64,000 nt of DNA from assembly GCA_022843305.1 (NCBI GenBank), contig JALHNX010000002.1, positions 1 to 64,000 on the forward strand, given 5' to 3'. The position numbers were made by a program, and so were the translations under genes. The notes below the pieces were generated by a model. The model saw only the letters and a program-made list of their open reading frames with translations, had not been told where the DNA came from and searched no databases. How positions within the stretch are numbered: position 1 is the first letter of the stretch; each line of letters begins with the position of its first letter. This document shows, piece after piece, positions 49,476-58,322 of the stretch. The DNA comes from Pyrinomonadaceae bacterium (GTDB lineage: Bacteria; Acidobacteriota; Blastocatellia; Pyrinomonadales; Pyrinomonadaceae).

Positions 49476-51179
49476 ATGTTGAGGTTAAAAGCTAAAAATA
49501 AACTTACGATTTGCCTGATTTTGCTTGGTTTGGTTTATCAGGCAAATGCCCAGCATCAGCATCAAACGCCGGATTATTCTTCGGCGGTTAATTTCTCGAC
49601 TTTGCCCGCGCCGCCTTTGATGAAAAATATCGGTACGAGCGAGATAAAAATCACCACAAAATCGGAAACGGCGCAGAAATATTTCAATCAGGGATTGAAT
49701 CTGATGCACGCATTTTGGGACTTGGAAGCCTATCGCGCTTTTCGTGAAGCCGTACGAAATGACGAAAACTGCGCGATGTGTTACTGGGGAATTTACAACG
49801 CGCTCGGGCAAAATTCGCAGGAAATGGCGGAAGAAAGAAATGCCGCGCTGAAAAAATCGGTCGAACTTTCCCGAAGCGTTTCCGATCACGAGCAGTTTTA
49901 CATTCGCGCTATTCAGGCGCTCGCCGAACCGGGAAAGGGACGCGCCGCGTGGATTTCGGAAATGGAAGCGTTGATTGACAAATATCCGAACGATATTGAA
50001 GCAAAACTGCTTTTAGCCAATTCGCTTTCGACGCCGGCGGGAAGTTATCTGCCCGACGGACGACCGCGCGACGGGAAAATTTACGGGCAGATGATTTTGC
50101 GAAATCTGTTAAAAACGCATCCCGAAAATCTGGCGGTTCATCATTACTGGATTCACGCCGTCGAAAACGGTTCGCGACCGGAAGAAGCTCTGCCGAGCTG
50201 CGAAAAACTCGAAAAACTCGCGCCGAATTCCGGTCATCTGCTTCATATGCCGGGACATATTTACTATCGCCTCGGAATGTATGAAAAGGCGCGCAAGGCG
50301 TTTCTCGTCTCGCTCGAATTCGACCTTAAATATATGAAAGAGCAGAAAATTCACCCGATAAATAACTGGAATTACACGCATAATCTCGATTATCTGGTGG
50401 CGAATTCGGCAGAAGAAGGTCGTTATAAAGAAGCCGCAAATTACGCGGAAATGCTGGCGGAAGTGCCGTCGGACAACGAGCGTCTGAAAGCGACGGGCTT
50501 GGGTTATCTGCTCTACGGCGGCTACACGGCGCTGACGCGTTTGCAGATGCGTTTCGGATTTTGGGACGACGCGATCAAGGATTTACAAACTTCAAACAAT
50601 CCGCCGCTGACGCTTTCGGAAAAATATCAGTCAGGAATTTTAAGCTATCTGAAAGGAATGAGCGCGGTTGAAAAAAATAATGCGATCGATGCCGAAAAAA
50701 ACGCGTCGGAACTCGAAAAAATAATTGCCGACCTTGCGGCGCAAAAAGTGCAGCAGGCTTCGGATTGGTACTTCGGTTACGCAAACCGGATTTTGGCGGT
50801 TCATATTCTGGATTTGCGCGGATCGATCTCGAGCGTCGAGGGAAAACACGACGCAGCCTTTCGATTACTTAACGAAGCCATCGAAAAAGAAAAAAATCTC
50901 GGCTACTGGGAACCGCCGCATTACACGCGCCCGGTTTTGGAAAGTCTCGGCGCGGCTTACCTGAGAGCGGGAAAATATGCGGAAGCACGGGCGGCGTTTG
51001 AAAGAATTTTGAAGGCGCGTCCGAACAGCGGTTTTGCTTTTTTGGCAATTGCCGAAACTTACGCCAGGTCTGACGAAAAAGCGAAATCGAGTGAATTTTA
51101 CAAGCGGTTTTTGAAAATTTGGGTCAACGCGGATAGAGATTTACCGCAAATCAAGGAAGCCGAAAAACGGCTTCGATAG
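49476..51179 (+). CDS. Exported large TPR protein
   Basis: 567 aa from the internal ATG at 49476 (MLRLKAKNKLTICLILLGLVYQANAQ is a complete signal peptide), with GGAAAAG upstream. The track start at 48996 adds an amidohydrolase remnant. The protein has a His-rich neck (QHQHQT), then DLEAYRAFREAVRNDENCAMCYWG, a CxxC that is not a haem site, and many TPR-like helices to the end (AEARAAFERILKARPNSGFAFL). It resembles large TPR proteins of soil bacteria with unknown function. It starts a compact same-strand run. Confidence 0.82.
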   Translation: MLRLKAKNKLTICLILLGLVYQANAQHQHQTPDYSSAVNFSTLPAPPLMKNIGTSEIKITTKSETAQKYFNQGLNLMHAFWDLEAYRAFREAVRNDENCAMCYWGIYNALGQNSQEMAEERNAALKKSVELSRSVSDHEQFYIRAIQALAEPGKGRAAWISEMEALIDKYPNDIEAKLLLANSLSTPAGSYLPDGRPRDGKIYGQMILRNLLKTHPENLAVHHYWIHAVENGSRPEEALPSCEKLEKLAPNSGHLLHMPGHIYYRLGMYEKARKAFLVSLEFDLKYMKEQKIHPINNWNYTHNLDYLVANSAEEGRYKEAANYAEMLAEVPSDNERLKATGLGYLLYGGYTALTRLQMRFGFWDDAIKDLQTSNNPPLTLSEKYQSGILSYLKGMSAVEKNNAIDAEKNASELEKIIADLAAQKVQQASDWYFGYANRILAVHILDLRGSISSVEGKHDAAFRLLNEAIEKEKNLGYWEPPHYTRPVLESLGAAYLRAGKYAEARAAFERILKARPNSGFAFLAIAETYARSDEKAKSSEFYKRFLKIWVNADRDLPQIKEAEKRLR

Positions 51180-51199
51180 ATATTTTTGTGAGAAATTTT

Positions 51200-52618
51200 A
51201 TGATGAAAAATTTGATTTTTGTTTTGGTTTTTATAATGTCGGGAATTTTTGCGGTTTCGGCGCAGACGGTCGCTTTTACGAACGTCAACGTGATTCCGAT
51301 GGACAAAGAGCGCGTTTTGCAGAATCAGACCGTTTTGATAAAAGACGGCGTGATTTCGGAAATCGGCACGAAGGTGAAAATCCCGAAAGACGCGCAAATT
51401 ATTAATGCAAAAGGCAAATACCTGATTCCGGGCTTGGTTGATATGCACACACATCTGCTGTCGGACGGCGACGATTATCCTGATTCGATTGCCGAAGATG
51501 AACTTCGCGTAATGGTCGCCAACGGCGTAACGACGATTCGCTTTATGATCGGCACACCCGAACAGCTTGTTTTACGCGCCAAATCGGCGAAAGGCGAAAT
51601 CATCGCGCCGATCATTTATTCGGCAAGCCCGCATCTGACCGGACGCGAACAAGGCAATAATTTCGTCGTCAACACGCCGGAAGAAGCGCGCGAAGCCGTC
51701 CGCAAATCGAAGGCGGCGGGTTACGATTTCATCAAAGTCACGACCTTTATCAAGGCGGAAGTTTACGAAGCGGCGGTTGACGAAGCCGCGAAGCAAAATA
51801 TCCGCGTCGTCGGACACGCCGACAGCCGCTTTGTCGGCGTTGAACGCGCCTTAAAAGCGCGTCAGCAAATCGAACATCTCGACGGTTATCTGGAAATGAT
51901 CTTAAAGACGGATGCGCCGATGAAGGGTTCGATTTCCGACCTGTATATTTCCAATCCGAAAAACTGGGAAAGCCTTGATTATGTTGACGAAAGCAAAATT
52001 CCGGCGTTGGCGCGGGCGACGGTCGAAGCCAATCCGTTCGTCAATCCGACGCAGCATTTTATGAAAAACAGTTTCGGTCTGCCGCGCAGCGAAGAATCGA
52101 TCCGCGCCCAGCCGGACTTTAAGTTTTATCCGAAAACGGTGCAGGAAAATTGGTTTAATTTCTATAAAAAAGCGCGTTTTATTAACGAAGTTCCGGCGGA
52201 AAAACGCGCCCGCTGGGTCGAGATTCGCAACAAGATCATCAAAGCGATCTACGATGCCGGCGGCAAAATTATGACGGGTTCGGACACGCCCGAATTTCTT
52301 TTTCTTTACGGTTTTTCGATGCACCGCGAACTGAAAGCGCTCGCCGACGCGGGACTTTCAAATTACGCCGCATTGGAAGCCGCAACGAAAAATCCCTCAA
52401 TGTTTTTCGGCACGCTTGAAAAAGTCGGAACGATTGAAAAAGGCAGACGCGCCGATTTGATTCTTTTGGATGCGAATCCGCTCGAAAATATTTCAAACAC
52501 CGAACGGCGTTCGGGCGTAATGCTCAAAGGAAAATATTACACGCAAACGGAAATGAACCGCTGGCTCGACGAAATCGCGCCGCGCATCGCCGGTTCGCAT
52601 ATCGAGAAGAAACCATAA
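51200..52618 (+). CDS. Exported amidohydrolase (imidazolonepropionase-like)
   Basis: 472 aa from MMKNLIFVLVFIMSG; the track start is a GTG. Signal peptide to about residue 20. Metal-dependent barrel: LIPGLVDMHTHLLSDG (HxH), GHADSRFVG (His), IEHLDGYLEM (His), TGSDTPEFLF (Asp). Family features such as GTIEKGRRADLILLDANPLENI close the beta-sandwich. The binuclear-site Lys is not obvious. Likely substrates are peptides or cyclic amides. It lies 20 bases after the TPR gene. Confidence 0.93.
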   Translation: MMKNLIFVLVFIMSGIFAVSAQTVAFTNVNVIPMDKERVLQNQTVLIKDGVISEIGTKVKIPKDAQIINAKGKYLIPGLVDMHTHLLSDGDDYPDSIAEDELRVMVANGVTTIRFMIGTPEQLVLRAKSAKGEIIAPIIYSASPHLTGREQGNNFVVNTPEEAREAVRKSKAAGYDFIKVTTFIKAEVYEAAVDEAAKQNIRVVGHADSRFVGVERALKARQQIEHLDGYLEMILKTDAPMKGSISDLYISNPKNWESLDYVDESKIPALARATVEANPFVNPTQHFMKNSFGLPRSEESIRAQPDFKFYPKTVQENWFNFYKKARFINEVPAEKRARWVEIRNKIIKAIYDAGGKIMTGSDTPEFLFLYGFSMHRELKALADAGLSNYAALEAATKNPSMFFGTLEKVGTIEKGRRADLILLDANPLENISNTERRSGVMLKGKYYTQTEMNRWLDEIAPRIAGSHIEKKP

Positions 52619-52622
52619 ATAT

Positions 52623-53570
52623 ATGAACAAAATTTTATTTACCGTCATTTTTATGTTTTTCGTTTCAACCGTTTTCTCGCAAAATCCGAAAAACGAAGAC
52701 GCTAAAGCGGCAGCGGAAATTCCCGACCGGCTTTTCGCGGCGATGAAAGCGAAAAACTTTGAAGAAATCCGCGCCGTGTTCACGCCCGAAGGTCAGCTCG
52801 TGGCGATTGACCAACCGCGCGACGGCAAAGGAATTTCCAAAACGCGCGTTTTTACCGCCGAAGGTTTTGCCAAATCAATTTCCGAAGCGAAGGGCGCGGA
52901 TTTTATCGAAAAAATGTCGAACAAAGACGTGCGCATTGCGGGCGATATGGCGATTGTTTCGGGTCGCTACACGTTCTATGTCGGCGACAAATTTTCGCAT
53001 TGCGGGATGAATACTTTTAATTTGGTGAGAACGGAAACCGGATGGCGCATTGCCAATGCCGCTTCGACTTTGGAATTTCAATGCGAGCGCGATTTGAAAA
53101 CGGTCGAGATCGCGCCAATCGAAGCTAATCCGGCTGACGTTTCAACGATTGACGGAATTATCAAAGCATTTTACGAAACGATTTCGGGCGGCAAAGGCGT
53201 TCCGCGTCAATGGTCGCGCGACAGAACGCTTTATATGCCTGACGTGCGGTTTGTCGGAATGAGCGAGCAAGGCGGAAAAATCCGCGCGTCGGTGATGAAT
53301 CACGATCAATATGTGAACGGCACGAACGAATTTTTCGTCGCCGAAGGTTTTACGGAACGCGAAATCAACCGGGTCGTGCGCAGGTTCGGCAACATCGCGC
53401 ACGTTTTTTCCGTTTACGAATTTTCCACCGCTGACGGCAAGGTAAAAGGACGCGGCGTAAACAGCATACAGCTTTTCTGGGACGGCGCGCGCTGGTGGAT
53501 TTCTGCCGCGAGTTGGGACGAGGAACGCGCCGGAAATCCGATTCCGAAAGAGTTTCTTAATAAACAATAA
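52623..53570 (+). CDS. Exported protein with two NTF2-like domains
   Basis: 315 aa. Signal peptide to about residue 20. The first cone (about 25-155) is a close relative of the 46022-46531 protein: DRLFAAMKAKNFEEIRAVFTPEGQL ... GRYTFYVGDKFSHCGMNTFNLVR. The second cone (about 170-310) is more diverged: ADVSTIDGIIKAFYETISGGKGVPRQWSRDRTLYMPDVRF ... GVNSIQLFWDGARWWISAASWDEE. This suggests fusion of two paralogues. It starts 4 bases after the amidohydrolase stop. Confidence 0.88.
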   Translation: MNKILFTVIFMFFVSTVFSQNPKNEDAKAAAEIPDRLFAAMKAKNFEEIRAVFTPEGQLVAIDQPRDGKGISKTRVFTAEGFAKSISEAKGADFIEKMSNKDVRIAGDMAIVSGRYTFYVGDKFSHCGMNTFNLVRTETGWRIANAASTLEFQCERDLKTVEIAPIEANPADVSTIDGIIKAFYETISGGKGVPRQWSRDRTLYMPDVRFVGMSEQGGKIRASVMNHDQYVNGTNEFFVAEGFTEREINRVVRRFGNIAHVFSVYEFSTADGKVKGRGVNSIQLFWDGARWWISAASWDEERAGNPIPKEFLNKQ

Positions 53571-53628
53571 AAAATAGGGCGGCAAAAATGAGAATCGAGT
53601 TAATTAGATGAAATTCAGGAGCAAAATT

Positions 53629-54444
53629 ATGACAACAATTAAAACTATGATCGTCTTTGCATTATTCGCAATTCTTTCGATCAACACGGTAAATGGACAA
53701 GACAACGCCGTTGCCGAAAACTTGCTGAAAACCGCCGATGACTTTAAGAACAAATCAATTCCCGAGAGCGCAATCGTTTATTACGAAAAATCAGCAATAG
53801 AATTCAATAAAACCGGAAATACGGAAAAGGCGATCGGCTCATACAATCAAATAGGCACGATTTTAAATCGACAGGATAAATATGAACAGGCAAAAAGCTA
53901 TCTGGAAAAGGCTTTGGCAATCGGACTTTCTTCAAATGACGCAAATAGCTTAGCCGTCGCGACAACTTATATCACTTTAGGCGTTACATACGGCGCTGAA
54001 AATCAGTTTGAAAAATCTTTAATTTATCATCACAAAGCACTTTCAATTCGACTTTTGAAACTGGGCAAGAACAATGCCGACGTGGCGACCAGCTATGGAA
54101 ACATCGGAAACGTCTATTTTCGCAAAAAAGATTTTGATAAATCCATCGAAGCCCATCTCAAAGCAAAACAAATCAGAGAGAAAATTTTCGGTAAAAATAG
54201 TGTTGAAGTAATTCAATCTTATACATTTTTGGGGAATGCTTATAAGGAGAAAAAGAATTATAAGAAATCATTAAACTACTATGAAAAAGCATTGGTAAAT
54301 AAAATCGAACAATTGGGACAGGCTCATAAAGATTTGATCAAATATTACCAAAACATCAGTGAAGTCTATAACTTAATGGGCAATAAATTGAAATCTGACG
54401 AATACAGAATTAAAGGGGAAGAAATTGAAAAACAATCGAAATAA
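53629..54444 (+). CDS. Exported TPR protein (TPR_12 type)
   Basis: 271 aa from MTTIKTMIVFALF, with AGGAG 8 bases upstream. A signal peptide is followed by six 42-residue TPR_12-like units (ADVATSYGNIGNVYFRKKDFDKSIEAHLKAKQIREKIFG and so on). The DNA is noticeably more AT-rich than its neighbours, so it may be a later addition to the run. Such repeats resemble kinesin-light-chain-type scaffolds. Partner unknown. Confidence 0.85.
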   Translation: MTTIKTMIVFALFAILSINTVNGQDNAVAENLLKTADDFKNKSIPESAIVYYEKSAIEFNKTGNTEKAIGSYNQIGTILNRQDKYEQAKSYLEKALAIGLSSNDANSLAVATTYITLGVTYGAENQFEKSLIYHHKALSIRLLKLGKNNADVATSYGNIGNVYFRKKDFDKSIEAHLKAKQIREKIFGKNSVEVIQSYTFLGNAYKEKKNYKKSLNYYEKALVNKIEQLGQAHKDLIKYYQNISEVYNLMGNKLKSDEYRIKGEEIEKQSK

Positions 54445-54474
54445 CAAGCCGAAACCCTATGAGGAAATAAAGTT

Positions 54475-55155
54475 ATGAAAAGGCGAGATTTTTTACAGCA
54501 GACGGGGTTCGGTTTGGCGATGATCGGCGCGTCCGGTCTGGTCTTGCGTTCCGATGCGCGACCGACGCCGCGCAGTTTGGACGCTCTGGAAGCGGAAACG
54601 CTTTTCAGCGAAATTTCGGGTGTAAATTTGGATGATAAAACAAACTTAAAACCAACGGTTTCGCGCGACATTGGACCGTTTTACCGCAGCGGTGCGCCGT
54701 TTCGCGCCAAGCTCACGCTGCCGTTCGAGCCGGGATCGGTTTTGGTCGTGACGGGCAGAATCTGGTCGTTTGAAACGAAAAAGCCTTTGCCGAACGCCGC
54801 GCTCGATCTGTGGCAGGTTGATAATCAAACCGCCGATTATTCCGCCGGAAACGGCGATTTCAAAAACCGTGCGCGGCTCGTGACGGACGAATCGGGCGCG
54901 TTTGAATTTGAAACCGTTCATCCGATTCCCTACACGCCGGGTGCGAATTTCTGGCGTTCGCCGCACATTCATTTCATCGCGACCGCCGCGAAACATAAGC
55001 GTTTGGTGAGCGAATTGTTTTTCAAAGGCGATGCGAAACAGGACATTGACCGATTGTTTCACCCGTCGCTCGCCGTCGCCGTCGAAAAGAAAAAGATCAA
55101 CGGCAAGGATTACGAAACAGCGGTTTTCGACATCGTTCTCGAAGCCGAAAAATAG
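54475..55155 (+). CDS. Intradiol ring-cleavage dioxygenase-like protein
   Basis: 226 aa. A Tat-like leader (KRRDFLQQTGFGLAMIGASG) precedes the dioxygenase fold: GPFYRSGAPFRAKL, VVTGRIWSFETKKPLPNAALDLWQVDN, DYSAGNGDFKNRARLVTDESGAFEFETV, PIPYTPG, WRSPHIHFIATA. Candidate Fe(III) ligands are Tyr in DYSAG, Tyr in PIPY and the HIH histidines. It would cleave a catechol or hydroxyquinol, outside the cytoplasm if the leader works. GAGGAAA precedes the ATG. Confidence 0.9.
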   Translation: MKRRDFLQQTGFGLAMIGASGLVLRSDARPTPRSLDALEAETLFSEISGVNLDDKTNLKPTVSRDIGPFYRSGAPFRAKLTLPFEPGSVLVVTGRIWSFETKKPLPNAALDLWQVDNQTADYSAGNGDFKNRARLVTDESGAFEFETVHPIPYTPGANFWRSPHIHFIATAAKHKRLVSELFFKGDAKQDIDRLFHPSLAVAVEKKKINGKDYETAVFDIVLEAEK

Positions 55156-55166
55156 GAGATTTATTT

Positions 55167-56597
55167 ATGAAAAAAACAGCATTATTCATATTAATTTTTA
55201 CATTCGCGCTGAATTCATCCGCCCAGAACACGCCGCAGCGTTCGCCGCTCGACGCGACGAATTGGGGCGTCGTCTATGACATTCCGGCGACGAAAAACGT
55301 TAAAGTGAAAACCGACGTGCCGTATTCGGGCAGTTTGACGATTGACGTTTATTCGCCGCCGAACGCGAAACCGGGCGATAAATTCCCTGCCGTAATTTTC
55401 TTGAACGCCATCGGTGACGCGCCCGGCAATAAGGTTAAAAACTGGGAAATCTACAAATCGTTTCCGCGTCTCGTCGCGGCGCACGGGATGGTCGGGATTT
55501 CGATGGACGCCGACGGCACGAAGATTCAGGAATCTCTGCGCTCGCTGTTCGATTTTCTCGAACGCGACGGCGCGAAACACGGCATTGACGCCTCGCGCTT
55601 GGGAGTTTACGCGGCGTCAGCAAACGTTACGCAGTCAACCGTTTATCTGATGAGCGACGGCGCGGCGAAAGGAATCCGTGCGGCGGCGCTCTTTTACGGC
55701 GGCGCGCCTTCGGCGCAAACGCGAATCCGCAAGGATCTGCCCGTTTTATTTATTCTGGCGGAAGGGGATCTGCCCGGTCTCGGACAGCAATCGGCAAATC
55801 TCTGGCAGAGAGTTTCCGAAGCGCGCGCGCCGTGGACGCTGCTTTTTGCGAGCAATCTGCCGCACGCTTTTGACGCTTTTTCCGACAACGACGAATCACG
55901 CCGCGTAATTCAGCAGGCAATCGCCTTTTGGAAATCGAATCTCGAACCCGTTCCGCAACCCGACTGGAAACCTTCGCCGGCGCGCGCGATCGTCGAAACG
56001 ATCTACTGGAACGACGCGCCGAAAGGTGTCGAGCTTTTAACGAAATACATCGCCGAAAACCCGAACGACGGCGCGGCGTACAACAGTTACGGCAGAATGC
56101 TCGCGCAATTACAGCGTTTTGAAGAAGCGGGCGCGGCGTATGAAAAAGCGCTCGCGCTCGGCGTTCAGCACGGCGGAATTTATAACGGTCTCGGACAAAC
56201 GCGAATGGCGCAGAAGCGTTATGAAGAAGCCGCCGGTTATTTTGCGAAAGCCATCGAACTCGGCGCGCGCAACAGTTTTATGTACGGGCAGCTGGCGCTC
56301 GCGCAGATGTATCTGAACCGCAACGAAGACGCGCTGAAAAGTTACGAAAAAGCCTTTGAAGCGGGAATTCCGCCGGGCGCGAACACGCGCGGGCTTGCCT
56401 TTTACAATATGGCTTGCGCCTACGCTCGTTTGAAGCAAATCGACAAGGCTTTCGAGATGCTGAACAAAACGATTGACGAAGGTTATACCAACCGGCAGAC
56501 GTTCGAGACCGACACCGATCTTGCCCCGCTGCGGGCGGATACGCGGTTTCAGGAACTGCTGAAACGCCTGCCGCCGCCGGCGAGGGCGTCAAATTAA
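55167..56597 (+). CDS. Exported alpha/beta-hydrolase-like protein with TPR tail
   Basis: 476 aa. Signal peptide to about residue 20. The hydrolase half (about 25-275) has DVYSPPNAKPGDKFPAVIFL, GISMDADGTK, then LGVYAASANVTQS where GxSxG is expected, and ILAEGDLPGL and HAFDAF near the Asp/His positions. The elbow reads AASAN, so the serine is present but both glycines are lost. The TPR half (about 290-470) has four to five units. It may be an inactive or altered dienelactone-hydrolase-like protein, which fits with the ring-cleavage gene 12 bases upstream. Confidence 0.85.
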   Translation: MKKTALFILIFTFALNSSAQNTPQRSPLDATNWGVVYDIPATKNVKVKTDVPYSGSLTIDVYSPPNAKPGDKFPAVIFLNAIGDAPGNKVKNWEIYKSFPRLVAAHGMVGISMDADGTKIQESLRSLFDFLERDGAKHGIDASRLGVYAASANVTQSTVYLMSDGAAKGIRAAALFYGGAPSAQTRIRKDLPVLFILAEGDLPGLGQQSANLWQRVSEARAPWTLLFASNLPHAFDAFSDNDESRRVIQQAIAFWKSNLEPVPQPDWKPSPARAIVETIYWNDAPKGVELLTKYIAENPNDGAAYNSYGRMLAQLQRFEEAGAAYEKALALGVQHGGIYNGLGQTRMAQKRYEEAAGYFAKAIELGARNSFMYGQLALAQMYLNRNEDALKSYEKAFEAGIPPGANTRGLAFYNMACAYARLKQIDKAFEMLNKTIDEGYTNRQTFETDTDLAPLRADTRFQELLKRLPPPARASN

Positions 56598-56659
56598 ATA
56601 AAACTTGTCATTTAACACTTTTACGCGGTGTTTTCAGATAAAAGGAGATTTTGAAAATT

Positions 56660-58309
56660 ATGAAACGAGTTGCCGGAAATTTATTGAGGAAAGTTGGTTT
56701 TCTGTCGGCATTTTTCGCTTTGCTGCTGATCGGTTTGGGTTCGGTTCAGGCGCAAAATACCGCGCCGCAGATGACCGCCGCGCAGTGGCAGGCAGACGTT
56801 AAGTTTCTGGGCGAGGAAATGCCGAAGCGTCATAAAAATCTTTTTCACCGGATGAAGCGTGAAGATTTTGAGTCGGCGGTCAAACAATTACACGACCGCG
56901 TTCCGCAGATGACCGAAGACGAGATCATCGTCGGTTTGATGAAAATCACGGCGATGGTCAAAGACGGTCACACGAACGTCATTCCGCGCGAGTTTTTCCG
57001 CAGCGGCACGTTTCCGTTCAAACTCTACCAGTTCAGCGACGGGCTTTTCGTGCAGAAAGCCGCGACCGAATACGCGGAGATGGTCGGCGGGCGAGTCGTC
57101 AAAATCGGTAATCTGAACGCCGATGAAGCGTTAAAACAAGTCGGTCAGGCAGCGTTTGCCGACAACGAAATGGGTGTCAGGGAAATCGTGCCGCTGATGC
57201 TGACCGTGCCGGAAATTCTCGCCGGATTCAAAATCATCGGCGACAAACAAAAGCTCAATCTAACGGTCGAAACCGGCGGCAAACAAAAGGTTTTTGAAAT
57301 CAAACCGACCGGCACGCTGGAGAATCTGAACCGGATTCCCGCCGACTGGGTTGATGCCGCGCCGAAAACGAATCAGCCTTTGTATCTGAAGGATCGGGAC
57401 AATATGTATTGGTTTGAATACATTAAAGACCGCCAAATGCTCTACGTTCAGCACAACGGCATCGGCAACAAACCGGACGAGCCGGTCGCGCAGTTTTACA
57501 AGCGCGTAATTGCCTTCGCCGAAGCGAATCCGGTCGAAATCTTCGTCATTGATCTCAGATTCAACGGCGGCGGCAACAACACGCTGAATCGTGCGGTCGT
57601 CATTGATTTAATCAAATCGCGGCTCAACCGGCGCGGGAAATTTTTTGTTATCATCGGCAGAGAAACTTTTTCAGCCGCGCAGAATCTCGTCAATCTGCTC
57701 GAAAGATACACCGAAGCGACATTCGTCGGCGAGCCGACCGCCGCGCATCCGAATCATTACGGCGATAATCGCCCGTTCACTCTGCCGAACAGCAAACTGA
57801 CCGTGCGCGCCTCGACGCTCTGGTGGCAAGACCTCGACCCGCGCGACGAGCGTTTTTGGACCGCGCCGGAAATCGCCGCCGAAACTTCCTCGGAAGATTA
57901 CCGGAAAAATATTGATCCGCCGCTCGAAGCGATTTTGAATTACAAACCGGGAACGACCTTCGCCGATCTGACTGCCGAAGCGACGAGCGGGCGCGATCTT
58001 TCCGTTTTCATCAAAAAATACCGCGAATTCAAGGCGAATCCGCAGCGCAGATTTATCAACACCGAAAGCCCGCTGAATCAATTCGGCTATCAATTATTGA
58101 ACGCCGGACGAATCGACGAGGCTATCGAAATTTTCAAACTGAACGTCGAATATTACCCGAATTCGGCGAATGTTTACGACTCTTTGGGCGACGCGTATCA
58201 AGCCGCCGGAAAAAAGGATGAAGCCGTCAAGGCTTACGAAAAAGCGCTTTCGATCAATCCGAATTATCCGTCGTCGCTCGAGGCTATAAAGAAATTAAAA
58301 GGACAATAA
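56660..58309 (+). CDS. Exported S41-peptidase-like protein with TPR tail
   Basis: 549 aa from the ATG at 56660; a TTG at 56651 is also possible, since AAGGAG is 13 bases from ATG and 4 from TTG. Signal peptide to about residue 35. The S41 core contains VIDLRFNGGGNNTLNRAV and IGRETFSAAQNLVNLLE (nucleophile region Ser in FSAAQ) and FVGEPTAAHPNHYGD. The tail is two TPR units (GYQLLNAGRIDEAIEIFKLNVE). PDZ is not clear. Such proteins are common in Acidobacteria; proteolysis is likely but not shown. Confidence 0.88.
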   Translation: MKRVAGNLLRKVGFLSAFFALLLIGLGSVQAQNTAPQMTAAQWQADVKFLGEEMPKRHKNLFHRMKREDFESAVKQLHDRVPQMTEDEIIVGLMKITAMVKDGHTNVIPREFFRSGTFPFKLYQFSDGLFVQKAATEYAEMVGGRVVKIGNLNADEALKQVGQAAFADNEMGVREIVPLMLTVPEILAGFKIIGDKQKLNLTVETGGKQKVFEIKPTGTLENLNRIPADWVDAAPKTNQPLYLKDRDNMYWFEYIKDRQMLYVQHNGIGNKPDEPVAQFYKRVIAFAEANPVEIFVIDLRFNGGGNNTLNRAVVIDLIKSRLNRRGKFFVIIGRETFSAAQNLVNLLERYTEATFVGEPTAAHPNHYGDNRPFTLPNSKLTVRASTLWWQDLDPRDERFWTAPEIAAETSSEDYRKNIDPPLEAILNYKPGTTFADLTAEATSGRDLSVFIKKYREFKANPQRRFINTESPLNQFGYQLLNAGRIDEAIEIFKLNVEYYPNSANVYDSLGDAYQAAGKKDEAVKAYEKALSINPNYPSSLEAIKKLKGQ

Positions 58310-58322
58310 ATTAAGAGAAAAA

